From Actinoplanes palleronii (GTDB lineage Bacteria > Actinomycetota > Actinomycetes > Mycobacteriales > Micromonosporaceae), in contig NZ_BOMS01000085.1 in NCBI RefSeq assembly GCF_016862315.1, positions 1 to 64,000 on the forward strand: a stretch of DNA of 64,000 nt. The letters run 5' to 3'. Position numbers and translations under genes: made by a program. Position 1 is the first letter of the stretch. Every line of letters begins with the position of its first letter. A model generated the notes under the pieces. The model saw nothing but the letters and a program-made list of their open reading frames with translations. It had not been told where the DNA came from and did no database searches. This document shows, piece by piece, positions 9,123-17,988 of the stretch.

Positions 9123-9266
9123 ATGACCATCCAGGGCGTCTTCTATCTGATCGCGATCATTCTGCTGGTGCTGGCCGCACTGCCGGTCGCCACCCGCGGT
9201 ATCAGCCTGGCCCTGCTCGGCGCGGCGTTCGCGCTGCTGGGTTACGCCTGGCCGGTCCTCACCTGA
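9123..9266 (+). CDS. 47-residue two-helix membrane protein
   Basis: A very small hydrophobic protein. Residues about 5-22 (GVFYLIAIILLVLAALPV) and 26-45 (GISLALLGAAFALLGYAW) are two transmembrane helices joined by a TR turn. ATG at 9123 follows a good ribosome site (GAGGAG, 7 bases away). It lies 60 bases after the hydrolase gene on the same strand. I do not recognise a family; similar two-helix proteins are common in actinomycetes. Confidence 0.7.
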   Translation: MTIQGVFYLIAIILLVLAALPVATRGISLALLGAAFALLGYAWPVLT

Positions 9267-9294
9267 TAGCAGTCCCGGTCTTCCCGGGCATTGA

Positions 9295-11001
9295 TCACCG
9301 GCTGTGCTTGCGCCGGTAGACCACCGCCTGCCAGGGGGCGAGCGTCAGCGCTTGCGACGACGCCCCCGGCAGGTTGGTCAGCACCAGTTCGGCGCCGGCC
9401 CACCCGGCCGCGTCGTCGATCTCGGCCGGCGCCGTCTCGCCGGAGAAGTTGCCGATCACCAGCAGCTCGGTGTCGCCGAGCCGGCGGGTGAACGCGTAGA
9501 GCCGCTCGTCGTGCGGCAGCAGCATGGTGAAGTCACCCTCGGCCACCGCCGGTTCGGCGTGCCGCAGCGCGATCAGCTGCCGGTAGTAGTGGAACACCGA
9601 GTCCGGGTCGGCCCGCTGCTCGGCCGCGTTGATCTGCGGGTAGTTCGGGTTGACCGCCAGCCACGGCGTGCCGGTGCTGAACCCGGCCTGCGGCGAGGAG
9701 TCCCACTGCATCGGGGTGCGCGCGTTGTCCCGCCCCCGGGCCCGCAACACCTTCAGCACCTCGTCCGGGGTCCGGCCCTCCAGCTCCAGGGCCTGCTTGT
9801 ACTGCCCGAGCGCCTCGATGTCGCGGAAGTCCTCGATGCCGCCGAACGGGTAGTTGGTCATGCCGAGTTCTTCGCCCTGGTAGACGTACGGCGTGCCGCG
9901 GTGCAGGTGCAGCACGGTGCCGAGCATCTTGGCCGAGGCGGCCCGGTGCTCCGCGGAGTCGTCGCCGTAGCGGGAGACGACCCGGGGCTGGTCGTGGTTG
10001 TTCCAGTACAGGCTGTTCCAGCCGACCTCGGCGAGACCGGCCTGCCAGCGGCCCAGGATCGCCTTGAGGTTGGTCAGCTGCAGCCGCTGCAGCAGCCACG
10101 GGTCCGGGCCCCGATCGGCCCAGACGTGGTCGAACTGGAAGACCATGTCGACCTCGTGCCGGTCCGGGTCGGTGTGCAGCTTCGCCTCGTCGACGGTGAC
10201 GCCGGGCATCTCCCCCACGGTCAGCATCTCCTCACGGCCGGCGAACACCTCCCGGTACATCTCCTGGAGGAACTCGTGCAAACGCGGACCGCCGATAAAT
10301 CCGGCCGAGCCGTCGGCGTACGCGGAACCGGCCGCGAGCCGGCCGTCCGGCAGCGGAAGGACCTTGGAGATCATGTTGATCACGTCCATCCGGAAGCCGT
10401 CCACGCCCCGGTCCAGCCACCAGCGCATCATCGCGTAGACCGCCTGGCGGACCTCGTCGTTCTCCCAGTTGAGGTCGGGCTGCTTGCGGGAGAACAGGTG
10501 CAGGTAGTACTCGCCGGTCTTCTGGTCGAACTCCCAGGCCGGTCCGCCGAAGACCGAGCCCCAGTTGGTCGGCTCGGCGCCCGGCGCGCCCGGCTCCATT
10601 CCGTCTCTGGCCGGTCGCCACCAGTACCAGTCGCGCTTCGGGCTGTCGATGGACGAGCGGCTCTCCTCGAACCACGCGTGCTCGTCGGAGCTGTGGTTCA
10701 CCACCAGGTCCATGATCAGCTTCATGCCGCGGTCGTGGGCGCCGGCGAGCAGCTCGTCGAAGGTCGCCAGGTCGCCGAACATCGGCTCGATGCCCTGGTA
10801 GTCGCTGATGTCGTAACCGTTGTCGTCCTGTGGCGAGGGATAGATCGGCGACAGCCACAGCACATCCACACCGAGTTCGGCGAGATGGTCCAGGTGGTTG
10901 ATGACGCCGCGCAGATCACCCATGCCGTCACCATCCGAGTCCGCGAAGCTCCGCGGGTAGATCTGGTAGACGACCGCCTTCTTCCACCACGAATCAGTCA
11001 T
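9295..11001 (-). CDS. GH13 alpha-glucosidase / oligo-1,6-glucosidase
   Basis: A 568-residue cytoplasmic GH13 enzyme, probably releasing glucose from maltose-, isomaltose- or sucrose-type oligosaccharides. Family regions in order are VVYQIYPRSF near the start, MDLVVNHSS (region I), GFRMDVIN (nucleophile Asp), TVGEMPG (acid/base Glu) and WNNHDQPR (transition-state Asp). The YQGEELGMTNYPF segment is typical of the oligo-1,6-glucosidase/alpha-glucosidase subgroup. There is no signal peptide. ATG is at 11001. It is divergent from the GT4 gene at 11084. A second GH13 of the same type sits in the glucan locus at 28517. Exact linkage specificity is not readable. Confidence 0.9.
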   Translation of the reverse strand: MTDSWWKKAVVYQIYPRSFADSDGDGMGDLRGVINHLDHLAELGVDVLWLSPIYPSPQDDNGYDISDYQGIEPMFGDLATFDELLAGAHDRGMKLIMDLVVNHSSDEHAWFEESRSSIDSPKRDWYWWRPARDGMEPGAPGAEPTNWGSVFGGPAWEFDQKTGEYYLHLFSRKQPDLNWENDEVRQAVYAMMRWWLDRGVDGFRMDVINMISKVLPLPDGRLAAGSAYADGSAGFIGGPRLHEFLQEMYREVFAGREEMLTVGEMPGVTVDEAKLHTDPDRHEVDMVFQFDHVWADRGPDPWLLQRLQLTNLKAILGRWQAGLAEVGWNSLYWNNHDQPRVVSRYGDDSAEHRAASAKMLGTVLHLHRGTPYVYQGEELGMTNYPFGGIEDFRDIEALGQYKQALELEGRTPDEVLKVLRARGRDNARTPMQWDSSPQAGFSTGTPWLAVNPNYPQINAAEQRADPDSVFHYYRQLIALRHAEPAVAEGDFTMLLPHDERLYAFTRRLGDTELLVIGNFSGETAPAEIDDAAGWAGAELVLTNLPGASSQALTLAPWQAVVYRRKHSR

Positions 11002-11063
11002 AACTCTTCTCTAACACGAGAACGGACCGCAGAACGGGCAGGCATACTGTGCGAGTGTTAATT

Positions 11064-11083
11064 GACCAAAGATCGCTTTTGTC
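11064..11083. promoter_or_regulatory. Inverted repeat abutting a GTG start
   Basis: GACCAAAG, ATCG, CTTTTGTC forms a dyad with one mismatch that ends on the base before the GTG of the GT4 gene. It could be an operator controlling the divergent GH13/GT4 pair or an RNA hairpin over the start site. There is no good ribosome site in front of this GTG. Confidence 0.35.
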
Positions 11084-12088
11084 GTGAAGATCGCGTTGTT
11101 GGGGCCTATCGCCTGGCGGACGCCGCCACTGCACTACGGACCATGGGAACTGATCACCAGCCTGCTCGCCGAGGGGCTGACCGCGCGCGGCATCGACGTC
11201 ACGCTCTTCGCCACCCTGGACTCGGTCACCGAGGCGACCCTGGACGGTGTCGTGCCCACCGGTTACGAGGGCAACCCGGAGATCGACGGCCGGGTCTGGG
11301 AAGCCCTTCACGTGAGTCACGCCCTAGCACGATCGACCGAATTCGATCTCGTGCACAACCACCTGGACTGGCTGCCGCTGGCGTTCTCGGCGCACTGCGC
11401 GACCCCGATGCTGACCACCGTGCACGGCTTCTCCGGTGTGAACATCCTGCCGGCCTACCGCCGGGCCCGGTCGCAGTACGTGTCCATCTCCGACAGCGAC
11501 CGCTCGCCCGATCTCGACTATCTGGCCACCGTCTACCACGGCGTTGATCTGAACGGGCTGCCGTTTCACGCGGATGGTGGTGAAGATCTGATCCTGTTCG
11601 GGCGAATCCACCCGGACAAGGGCACCGACACCGCCATCGAGATCGCTCGACGGGCCGGCCGCCGATTGGTGCTCTGCGGCATCGTCCAGGATCATGACTA
11701 CTTCACCGAGCGCGTGGAGCCGCATATCGACGGTGACCGGGTGGTCTACCTGGGCTCGGTGGGTCCCGACGAACGAGGGAAGATCCTCGGTTCCGGCCTG
11801 GCTCTGCTGCATCCGATCCGCTTCGCCGAACCCTTCGGCCTCTCCGTGGTGGAATCGATGGCGTGCGGCACCCCGGTGATCGCTTACCGAAAAGGATCAA
11901 TGCCTGAGGTAATCGACGACAGCGTGACCGGCTTCCTGGTGGATACCGTGGACGAGGCTGTCACCGCGATCGGTCGGGTCGGGGAGATCGATCGGGGAGC
12001 GTGTGCCGCGCGTGCCCGGCACCGCTTCTCCGCGGACCGGATGGTCGACGAGTACCTGGCGATTTACCGAAAAATCGTCAGCAAATAG
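11084..12088 (+). CDS. GT4 glycosyltransferase
   Basis: A 334-residue GT-B fold glycosyltransferase. The N-terminal acceptor domain starts MKIALLGPIAWRTPPLHYGP, a pattern seen in GT4 enzymes that act on nucleotide-sugar donors. The donor domain contains LILFGRIHPDKGTDTAIEIA (phosphate-binding GR...KG) and EPFGLSVVESMACGTP (the EX7E motif). The start is GTG at 11084. A second GT4, an alpha/alpha-toroid protein and a GH130 gene follow on the same strand after a 155-base gap containing a hairpin. Together they suggest synthesis and turnover of a short glycan or glycosylated solute. Donor and acceptor are unknown. Confidence 0.85.
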   Translation: MKIALLGPIAWRTPPLHYGPWELITSLLAEGLTARGIDVTLFATLDSVTEATLDGVVPTGYEGNPEIDGRVWEALHVSHALARSTEFDLVHNHLDWLPLAFSAHCATPMLTTVHGFSGVNILPAYRRARSQYVSISDSDRSPDLDYLATVYHGVDLNGLPFHADGGEDLILFGRIHPDKGTDTAIEIARRAGRRLVLCGIVQDHDYFTERVEPHIDGDRVVYLGSVGPDERGKILGSGLALLHPIRFAEPFGLSVVESMACGTPVIAYRKGSMPEVIDDSVTGFLVDTVDEAVTAIGRVGEIDRGACAARARHRFSADRMVDEYLAIYRKIVSK

Positions 12089-12097
12089 CTGAATCTT

Positions 12098-12129
12098 GTT
12101 AACGTCGCAATGTGAATTGCGCGTTAAAC
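12098..12129 (+). terminator. Stem-loop between the two GT4 genes
   Basis: The arms at 12098-12111 (GTTAACGTCGCAAT) and 12116-12129 (ATTGCGCGTTAAAC) pair with one bulge on each side around a 4-base loop. A smaller CGGGA/TCCCG hairpin follows at 12129-12143. There is no T-tract, so it may be a weak terminator, an RNA-processing site or an operator. Confidence 0.4.
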
Positions 12130-12243
12130 GGGAGTTATTCCCGGAACGCCTTTACGCCGTTCACGCGCGGTGTACACGTTCGATGCCCGCGCGCGGAGTC
12201 CGCGCTGCGGGGAGGCAGCCGGCCTAGGATAGAAAGGCCAGTC

Positions 12244-13398
12244 ATGCCCGCGACATACGGGTTTTTGAGCACTTATCCGCCCACTCAATGCGGTTTGGCG
12301 ACGTTCAATGCGGCGTTGTCGTCCCACCTCACGGCCGGCAGCGGCGGATCGGGGGTGGTGCGGCTTCTCGCCAGGGACAATGCCAGCGGGGGGATCGCGC
12401 TCGACCGAGGCGCACCGCGGGTCGTGCACACCTGGGACACCGACATGCCCGGTGGCTGGCCGGGGGCGGCCGCCGCGCTGAACCGTTTCGACGTGGCGGT
12501 GCTGCAGCACGAGTACGGCATCTACCCCGGCGACACCGGTGACGAGGTGCTGCCCCTTCTGCGCGCCCTCCGGGTGCCGTCGATCGTCGTGCTGCACACC
12601 GTGCTGACCCAGCCCGATCCCCGGCAGCGGGCCGTCCTGGAGCAGATCGTCGCCCGGGCGGACGCCGTGGTGACCATGACCGACACCGCCCGGCGCCGAC
12701 TGACCACGTACTACGCGGTCGACCCGCACAAGGTGACGGTGATCCCGCACGGCGCCACCAGCCACAGCGGGGTGGCCCGCGAGACCCACGACCAGCCGTA
12801 CCTGCTCACCTGGGGCCTGCTCGGGCCGGGCAAGGGCATCGAGTGGGCGCTGCGGGCGCTCGCGCTGCTCGACGACATGGACCCGCTGCCGATCTACACG
12901 GTCGCCGGCAAGACCCACCCCAAGGTGCTCGAACAGCTCGGCGACGGATACCGGGACGGGCTGCGCAAGCTCGCCGACGAGCTCGGCGTGACCGACCAGG
13001 TCCGCTGGGTGGACACCTACCTGGAACCGGCCGAGCTGTCCCGGCTGATCCGCTCGGCCGACGCGGTGGTGCTGCCGTACGACTCGACCGAGCAGGTCAC
13101 CTCCGGCGTGCTGATCGAAGCGGTGGGCGGCGGGGTGCCGGTGGTGGCCACCGAGTTCCCGCACGCCGTGGAGCTGCTGGCGGACGGGCCGGGGCTGCTG
13201 GTGCCGCACCACGACCCGGAGGCGATGGCGGTGGCCATCCGGCACGTGCTCGCCGAGCCGGCCATGTCCGGCCGGCTGACCGGGCTCGACAGCGGACCGA
13301 CCCTGCGCTGGCCGGCGGTCGCCGCCCGCTACCAGGCGCTGGCCTCCCGGCTGGTCGCCGACCGCTCGCCGCTGGCCGCCGCGACCATCCCGGCATGA
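12244..13398 (+). CDS. GT4-type glycosyltransferase
   Basis: A 384-residue GT-B fold protein. MPATYGFLSTYPPTQCGLAT is characteristic of a clade whose genes neighbour GH130. The donor-site motifs are LLTWGLLGPGKGIEWALRAL and STEQVTSGVLIEAVGGGVPV; here the EX7E motif is altered, with Thr-Ser-Gly-Val before the second Glu. I chose ATG 12244 over in-frame codons upstream because the family N-terminus starts there and AGAAAGG precedes it. Its TGA overlaps the next start (ATGA), so the products are probably made together. It likely transfers a sugar to a product that the next two proteins also handle (inference). Confidence 0.83.
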   Translation: MPATYGFLSTYPPTQCGLATFNAALSSHLTAGSGGSGVVRLLARDNASGGIALDRGAPRVVHTWDTDMPGGWPGAAAALNRFDVAVLQHEYGIYPGDTGDEVLPLLRALRVPSIVVLHTVLTQPDPRQRAVLEQIVARADAVVTMTDTARRRLTTYYAVDPHKVTVIPHGATSHSGVARETHDQPYLLTWGLLGPGKGIEWALRALALLDDMDPLPIYTVAGKTHPKVLEQLGDGYRDGLRKLADELGVTDQVRWVDTYLEPAELSRLIRSADAVVLPYDSTEQVTSGVLIEAVGGGVPVVATEFPHAVELLADGPGLLVPHHDPEAMAVAIRHVLAEPAMSGRLTGLDSGPTLRWPAVAARYQALASRLVADRSPLAAATIPA

Positions 13399-14477
13399 GC
13401 CTTTCCTTACGGCTGATCCCGCCGCCGGTCCAGCTCGCCGACGTGCCGCAGCCCCGCTTCGACCACGTGCTGCGGCTCTCCGACGACACCGGCATGCTGG
13501 AGCACGCCCGCAACGCGATCGCCCGCCGCGAGCACGGCTACTGCGTCGACGACGTGGCCCGCGGCCTGCTGGTCGTCGCCCGGGAGCCGAAACCGGCGCC
13601 GGACGTGCTCCGGGCCGCCGAGCGCTACCTGGCGTTCCTCACCCACGCGCAGGGCGCCGACGGGGCGTTCCGCAACCGGATGAGCTACGACCGGCGCTGG
13701 CAGGACGAGCCGACTCTGGGCGACTGCTGGGGCCGGGCGCTGTGGGGGCTCGGCACGGCGGCGGCCCGCAGCACCTCCGGCTGGATCCGGCGGGAGGCGC
13801 TGATCGCGTTCCGCCTCGGCGCCGCACGGCGCTCCACCTGGCCTCGGGCGATGGCCTTCGCCGGGCTGGGCGCGGCCGAGGTGCTGCGCGCCGGCCCGCA
13901 CGATCCGGTCGCCGCCGAGCTGCTCGGCGACGCGGCCACCGTGATCGGGCTGCCCGGCTCGGACCCGGCGTGGGTGTGGCCGGAGCGCGAGCTGACCTAC
14001 TCCAACCCGGCCCTGGCCGAGGTGCTGATCGCGGCCGGCGACCTGCTCGGCGACGAGGCGCTGCTCGGCGACGGCTTGCGGATGCTGTCCTGGCTCTGCG
14101 ATCAGCAGGAGCAGCACGGGCACCTGTCCTGCGTGCCGGTCGGCGGCTGGCGGCCCGGCGCGGTCCGGCACCGGTACGACCAGCAGCCGATCGAGGCGGC
14201 GGCGACCGCGGACGCCTGCGCCACCGCCGCCGCGGTCACCGGCGACGAGCGCTGGGACGCACCGCTGTTTCAGTCGATCGCGTGGTTCCTGGGCGATAAC
14301 GACACCGGATCGGTGATGTACGACAGCGAGACTTGCGGTTGTTATGACGGATTGACGGCTGATGGTCCTAATCTGAACCAAGGAGCCGAATCCACCCTCG
14401 CGCTCGTCTCCACGCTGCAGCATGCCCGCACGCTGGCGATCCGGAGCGCGACCCGACCGTCAGGCGGCCAAGCGTGA
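13395..14477 (+). CDS. Alpha/alpha-toroid (six-hairpin glycosidase-like) protein
   Basis: A 360-residue helical protein resembling the six-hairpin (alpha/alpha)6 fold of glycosidases. The N-terminal part has DDTGMLEHARNAIARREHGY, CVDDVARGLLV and later LGDCWGRALWGLG. A middle NPALAEVLIAAG and a C-terminal TCGCYDGL follow. The ATG overlaps the upstream GT4 stop and its own stop overlaps the GH130 GTG, so it is translationally coupled on both sides. In other bacteria such proteins are found beside GT4/GH130 pairs, but I know of no established reaction. It could be a glycosidase or a glycan-binding partner. Confidence 0.75.
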   Translation: MSLSLRLIPPPVQLADVPQPRFDHVLRLSDDTGMLEHARNAIARREHGYCVDDVARGLLVVAREPKPAPDVLRAAERYLAFLTHAQGADGAFRNRMSYDRRWQDEPTLGDCWGRALWGLGTAAARSTSGWIRREALIAFRLGAARRSTWPRAMAFAGLGAAEVLRAGPHDPVAAELLGDAATVIGLPGSDPAWVWPERELTYSNPALAEVLIAAGDLLGDEALLGDGLRMLSWLCDQQEQHGHLSCVPVGGWRPGAVRHRYDQQPIEAAATADACATAAAVTGDERWDAPLFQSIAWFLGDNDTGSVMYDSETCGCYDGLTADGPNLNQGAESTLALVSTLQHARTLAIRSATRPSGGQA

Positions 14478-15961
14478 CCGCAACAGTCAATACGACCGAC
14501 ATCACTCGTCACAACATCACCATGGCGCCCGACGGCCGGCGCGTGGTCATCAAACTGTTCGTGCCCGGCGAGGATGCCCACGCCACGCACAACCGCGCGG
14601 CCTGCATGATCGAACGGATGCTCCAGCTCGACGAGAAGGACATCACCGAGCTGCTGGACGACGTGCTGAACCGCTTCTCCGGCCGGCACCACGACATCCT
14701 GTCGGTCTTCCAGCACCACTACGAGGTGGTCCAGCACCGGGTGCCGCCGGAGATCGAGCTGTCGCCGTCGGCCCGGACGCTGATCGGGGCGTACTTCAGC
14801 CACGAGTTCTCGGTCGAGGCCGCGGCGCTCTGCAACCCGTCGATGATCCCGCACCCGGACCAGAGCGACCTGGGCCCGGGCGAGCTGCGGGCGGCGCTGA
14901 GCCTCCGGCAGATCGGCGAGGGACACATCTCGTCGATAGGGTTCTGCAGCGTGATCATCGGACCGGGCGCGGCGATCCGGCTGGAGGACCGGGACGGACC
15001 GCTCACGATCGGCCAGCGGGTCGGCGCCAAGCACATGAAGCACCAGCTCTTCGCGGCGCTCGGGGACGAGAACATCGACAACGAGGCGTCCGCGTACATC
15101 CTGAACTCGCTGCCGGACCGGTACGACGACCTGGAGTTCGAGGACACCCTCAGCCACATGCCGCACGAGCTGTCGGCGCGTCCCACCACCCCGATGACGA
15201 TGGACCTGATCCGGCGGATCGTCGGCGACGACTACGCGGTCACGTTCCCGGCCACCATGCCGCTGCACCAGCGGGTGCTCTGGCCGGCCACCCCGAGCGA
15301 GAGCCGGGGCATGGAGGACGCCCGCTTCGTCCGGGTGATCGACCCGGACGGGCGGCCGGCGTACCAGGCGACCTACACCGCGTACGACGGCTTCAACATC
15401 TCCGGGCGGGTCATCTACACCCGTGACCTGCGGCACTTCGAGGTCACCACGCTGCACGGGCCGGCCGCCCGGAACAAGGGCATGGCGCTGTTCCCGCGGT
15501 ACATCAAGGGCAAGAAGATGGCGCTCTGCCGCTCCGACGGCGAGACGCTGGGCCTGGCCGTCCGCGACGAGCAGCACCGCTGGCAGCCGGCCGGCCCGCT
15601 GCTGGTCCCGCACCGCGGCTGGGACCTGATCCAGGTCGGCAACTGCGGCTCGCCGATCGAGACCGAGGCCGGGTGGCTGGTGCTCACCCACGGCGTCGGG
15701 CCGATGCGCCGGTACGCCATCGGCGCCATGCTGCTCGACCTGGACGACCCGTCGAAGGTGATCGCCGACCTCCCGCAGGGCCTGATCGACCCGGACGAGA
15801 TCGAGCGCGAGGGGTACGTCCCGAACGTGCTCTACTCCTGCGGCGGCCTGGTGCACGAGGGCCGGTTCTGGCTGCCGTACGCGTCCAGCGACGTCCGCAT
15901 CAGTTTCGCCAGCATGCCGCTGGACCGGCTGCTGCACCGGATGACCCCGATCGAGCGCTAG
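14474..15961 (+). CDS. GH130-family glycoside phosphorylase-like enzyme
   Basis: A 495-residue protein whose second half is a five-bladed beta-propeller of the GH130 type, a family of inverting phosphorylases or hydrolases on beta-mannosides. GMEDARFVRVID (near residue 280) is the family's E-D-x-R region. NKGMALFPRYIKGKKMALCR and GNCGSPIETEAGWLVLTHGV are further conserved blades. The N-terminal 200 residues extend beyond the minimal propeller. GTG at 14474 overlaps the preceding TGA. As the last gene of the two-GT4 set, it may recycle the glycan by phosphorolysis. Preference for mannose is known for the family but not shown here. Confidence 0.85.
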   Translation: MTATVNTTDITRHNITMAPDGRRVVIKLFVPGEDAHATHNRAACMIERMLQLDEKDITELLDDVLNRFSGRHHDILSVFQHHYEVVQHRVPPEIELSPSARTLIGAYFSHEFSVEAAALCNPSMIPHPDQSDLGPGELRAALSLRQIGEGHISSIGFCSVIIGPGAAIRLEDRDGPLTIGQRVGAKHMKHQLFAALGDENIDNEASAYILNSLPDRYDDLEFEDTLSHMPHELSARPTTPMTMDLIRRIVGDDYAVTFPATMPLHQRVLWPATPSESRGMEDARFVRVIDPDGRPAYQATYTAYDGFNISGRVIYTRDLRHFEVTTLHGPAARNKGMALFPRYIKGKKMALCRSDGETLGLAVRDEQHRWQPAGPLLVPHRGWDLIQVGNCGSPIETEAGWLVLTHGVGPMRRYAIGAMLLDLDDPSKVIADLPQGLIDPDEIEREGYVPNVLYSCGGLVHEGRFWLPYASSDVRISFASMPLDRLLHRMTPIER

Positions 15962-15965
15962 CGCC

Positions 15966-16787
15966 TCACACCGTGCCGGCCACCACCCAGATGGTCAGCA
16001 CGGCGAGGAAGTCGCCGCGGGCGCCGGCCGCCTCGACGTGTGCCAGCCACTCGTCGCGCAGGCCCGGCGGCGTCCGCCAGGTGTCCTCCGGCACCCGCGG
16101 GTTGACCATCGGGAGCACCACGGCAGCCGAGTCCGGGTTGCCGAACAGGCACGTCACCGGGGTCGCGGTCAGGTCGCTCAGACCGGCCGCGACCAGCCGG
16201 CGCCGCAGGGTGCGCCCCATGTCGCCCTGCTCCGGCGTGAAATGCGGCCCGACGAACGACAGCACCGTGTCACGCAGCCCGACCGGCATCCCGTCGAAGG
16301 CCAGCGAGTCCCAGTCGGTGTCGATCAGGCAGAGCCGGCCGCCCGGACGGGTCACCCGGCGCAGTTCGCCGATCGCCGCGTCCGCGTCGTCGACGTGCTG
16401 CAGCACCCGCTCGCACCACACCCCGTCGACCGTGTCGTCGGGCAGGTCCAGGTCGCAGACGTCGCCGGTCACGTACCGCACGTTGCTGTCGTCGTGCCGT
16501 GCGACAGCGGCCGCCGTGATCGCCGCCGAGTAGTCCAGCGCGATCACCTCACCCCGCGGCCCCACCTCGGCGGCCAGCCGGCGGGCCACCTCGCCGCTCC
16601 CGGAGCCCGCGTCCAGCAGCCGCGCCCCGAGCGCCGGCCGCAGCGCGTCGAACCCGGCCCGGCGCACCCGCCGGATCTCCGGATGGCGGCCCATCTCGGT
16701 GAGCGCGGTGAGCACCATCTCCGACATCCGCGCCGGCAGTCCGTCGATGTCGGAAAACGGCGTGCGGTCCTTCTGCGCGGGTTCCAT
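15966..16787 (-). CDS. SAM-dependent methyltransferase
   Basis: A 273-residue class I methyltransferase. Motif I is RLLDAGSGSGEVARRLA, then GEVIALDYS (motif II) and DVCDLDLPDDTVDGVWCER. ATG at 16787 opens MEPAQKDRTPFSDIDGLPAR; a much longer reading frame continues upstream but runs antisense through the repeat membrane gene and is not believable. It resembles small-molecule or quinone-type methyltransferases, but the substrate is unknown. It is convergent with GH130 (4 bases apart) and divergent from the membrane protein. Confidence 0.82.
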   Translation of the reverse strand: MEPAQKDRTPFSDIDGLPARMSEMVLTALTEMGRHPEIRRVRRAGFDALRPALGARLLDAGSGSGEVARRLAAEVGPRGEVIALDYSAAITAAAVARHDDSNVRYVTGDVCDLDLPDDTVDGVWCERVLQHVDDADAAIGELRRVTRPGGRLCLIDTDWDSLAFDGMPVGLRDTVLSFVGPHFTPEQGDMGRTLRRRLVAAGLSDLTATPVTCLFGNPDSAAVVLPMVNPRVPEDTWRTPPGLRDEWLAHVEAAGARGDFLAVLTIWVVAGTV

Positions 16788-16913
16788 GCCGCGATTGTTC
16801 TCTTGGCGCACACCTATTCGGCGGTGCCGGTCATCCATCCGACAGGGGGCTCCACCTGCTTTTCTTTTGATCCGTTCCAGTACCGTGGGGCCCTTGTGAG
16901 ACAGGAGCACCCG

Positions 16914-17891
16914 ATGACCACCCCCCTGCCGCGGCCACAGCCGCCCGCCCCCACGGCGCCGGCCTGGATCACGTGGCCGCTGAGGGCCATGGCCCTGGTG
17001 GTGGTGCTGCCGGTCCAGTTGGTGTGGGCCGTCCTCGGCGCGGCGTACCAGTACGTGCTGGTCCCGATCGGCCGCGCGCTGGGCTGGCTGCTGCGCACCC
17101 TGCTGGTCGCGCCGCTGCTCTGGCTGCTCCGCCAGCTGCTGCAGTGGGTGATCCTGCCGGTGCTGCACGCGCTGCGCTGGGTCGGCGGCGCCGTGCTGGT
17201 CGCGGTCGGCTGGGTGCTGCGGATGCTGGTGCGCTGGGTGTTCCGTCCGATCGGGACGGCGCTCGCGGCGGTGGTGTTCTTCATCGGACGATGGATGCTG
17301 CTGCCGATCGGGCGGGCGCTGGCCTGGGTCGCACAGATGATCTACCGCTGGGTGCTGACCCCGATCGGACTGGTGATCGCCGGGCTGGTCTACGCGTCGT
17401 ACCGCTGGGTCCTGCGGCCGATCGGCCTGGCCATCGCCTGGACCGCCCGCCGACTCGGCGCGGCCCTGGCCTGGACCGGCGTCACCCTCTACCGCTGGGT
17501 CCTGCGCCCGATCGGCCTGGCCATCGCCTGGACCGCCCGCGGACTCGGCGCGGCCGTGGCCTGGACCGCGGTCGCCACGTACCGCTGGCTGCTGCGCCCG
17601 GTCGGCCTGGCGATCGCCTGGACCGTCCGCGCCATCGGGGCGGCCCTGGTCTGGGCCGCGGTCACGCTCTACCGCTGGATCCTGCGGCCGATCGGCCTGG
17701 CCGTCGCGTGGGCCGCCCGGTTCCTCTACCGCTACCTGTTCCGCCCGATCGGCCTCGCGGTCGCCTTCACGTGGCGGTACACGTTCGGCGCGGCGTTCCG
17801 CGGTCTCGCCGCCGCCGGCCGCTGGCTGCGCGACGAGGTGCTCCGCCCGGCCGGCGCTGTGATGCGCGACGCGCTGGGACTGCGCCGCTGA
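16914..17891 (+). CDS. Repeat-built multi-pass membrane protein
   Basis: A 325-residue protein made almost wholly of near-identical hydrophobic repeats. The unit begins YRWVLRPIGLAIAW and occurs at residues 144, 163, 193, 223, 253 and 272, with more degenerate copies earlier (for example GRWMLLPIGRALAW at 125). Spacing is either 19 or 30 residues; the longer form adds an 11-residue hydrophobic segment. Each repeat has a Trp-x-(Leu/Phe)-x-Pro-(Ile/Val)-Gly core, so it should form about nine short helices or re-entrant loops with an Arg at the interface. The C-terminus ends with an amphipathic RWLRDEVLRPAGAVMRDALGLRR tail. ATG 16914 has ACAGGAG upstream. No known family or function is recognisable. 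Confidence 0.8.
   Translation: MTTPLPRPQPPAPTAPAWITWPLRAMALVVVLPVQLVWAVLGAAYQYVLVPIGRALGWLLRTLLVAPLLWLLRQLLQWVILPVLHALRWVGGAVLVAVGWVLRMLVRWVFRPIGTALAAVVFFIGRWMLLPIGRALAWVAQMIYRWVLTPIGLVIAGLVYASYRWVLRPIGLAIAWTARRLGAALAWTGVTLYRWVLRPIGLAIAWTARGLGAAVAWTAVATYRWLLRPVGLAIAWTVRAIGAALVWAAVTLYRWILRPIGLAVAWAARFLYRYLFRPIGLAVAFTWRYTFGAAFRGLAAAGRWLRDEVLRPAGAVMRDALGLRR
17400..17726 (+). repeat. 90-bp in-gene tandem repeats encoding membrane units
   Basis: Three consecutive 90-base units start at 17400, 17490 and 17580, and a 57-base short unit starts at 17670. The first two are almost identical at DNA level, including third codon positions, which suggests recent duplication or conversion. They encode the YRW(V/L)LRP(I/V)GLAIAW module of the membrane protein. 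Confidence 0.85.
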
Positions 17892-17988
17892 TACCACATT
17901 TCGTGACGCCATGTCATGCGGCCGTTATCACAAGTAACCACCGGGTGCACCCGCAACAGGCTGGCAATGGATGTGAAAAACTTCCGGC

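Noticed and set aside
15966-17912. A 648-codon frame on the minus strand joining the methyltransferase to a long Gln/Asp/Arg-rich extension.
   Set aside because: The extension is antisense to the membrane repeat gene and has no family resemblance; the methyltransferase N-terminus fits ATG 16787.
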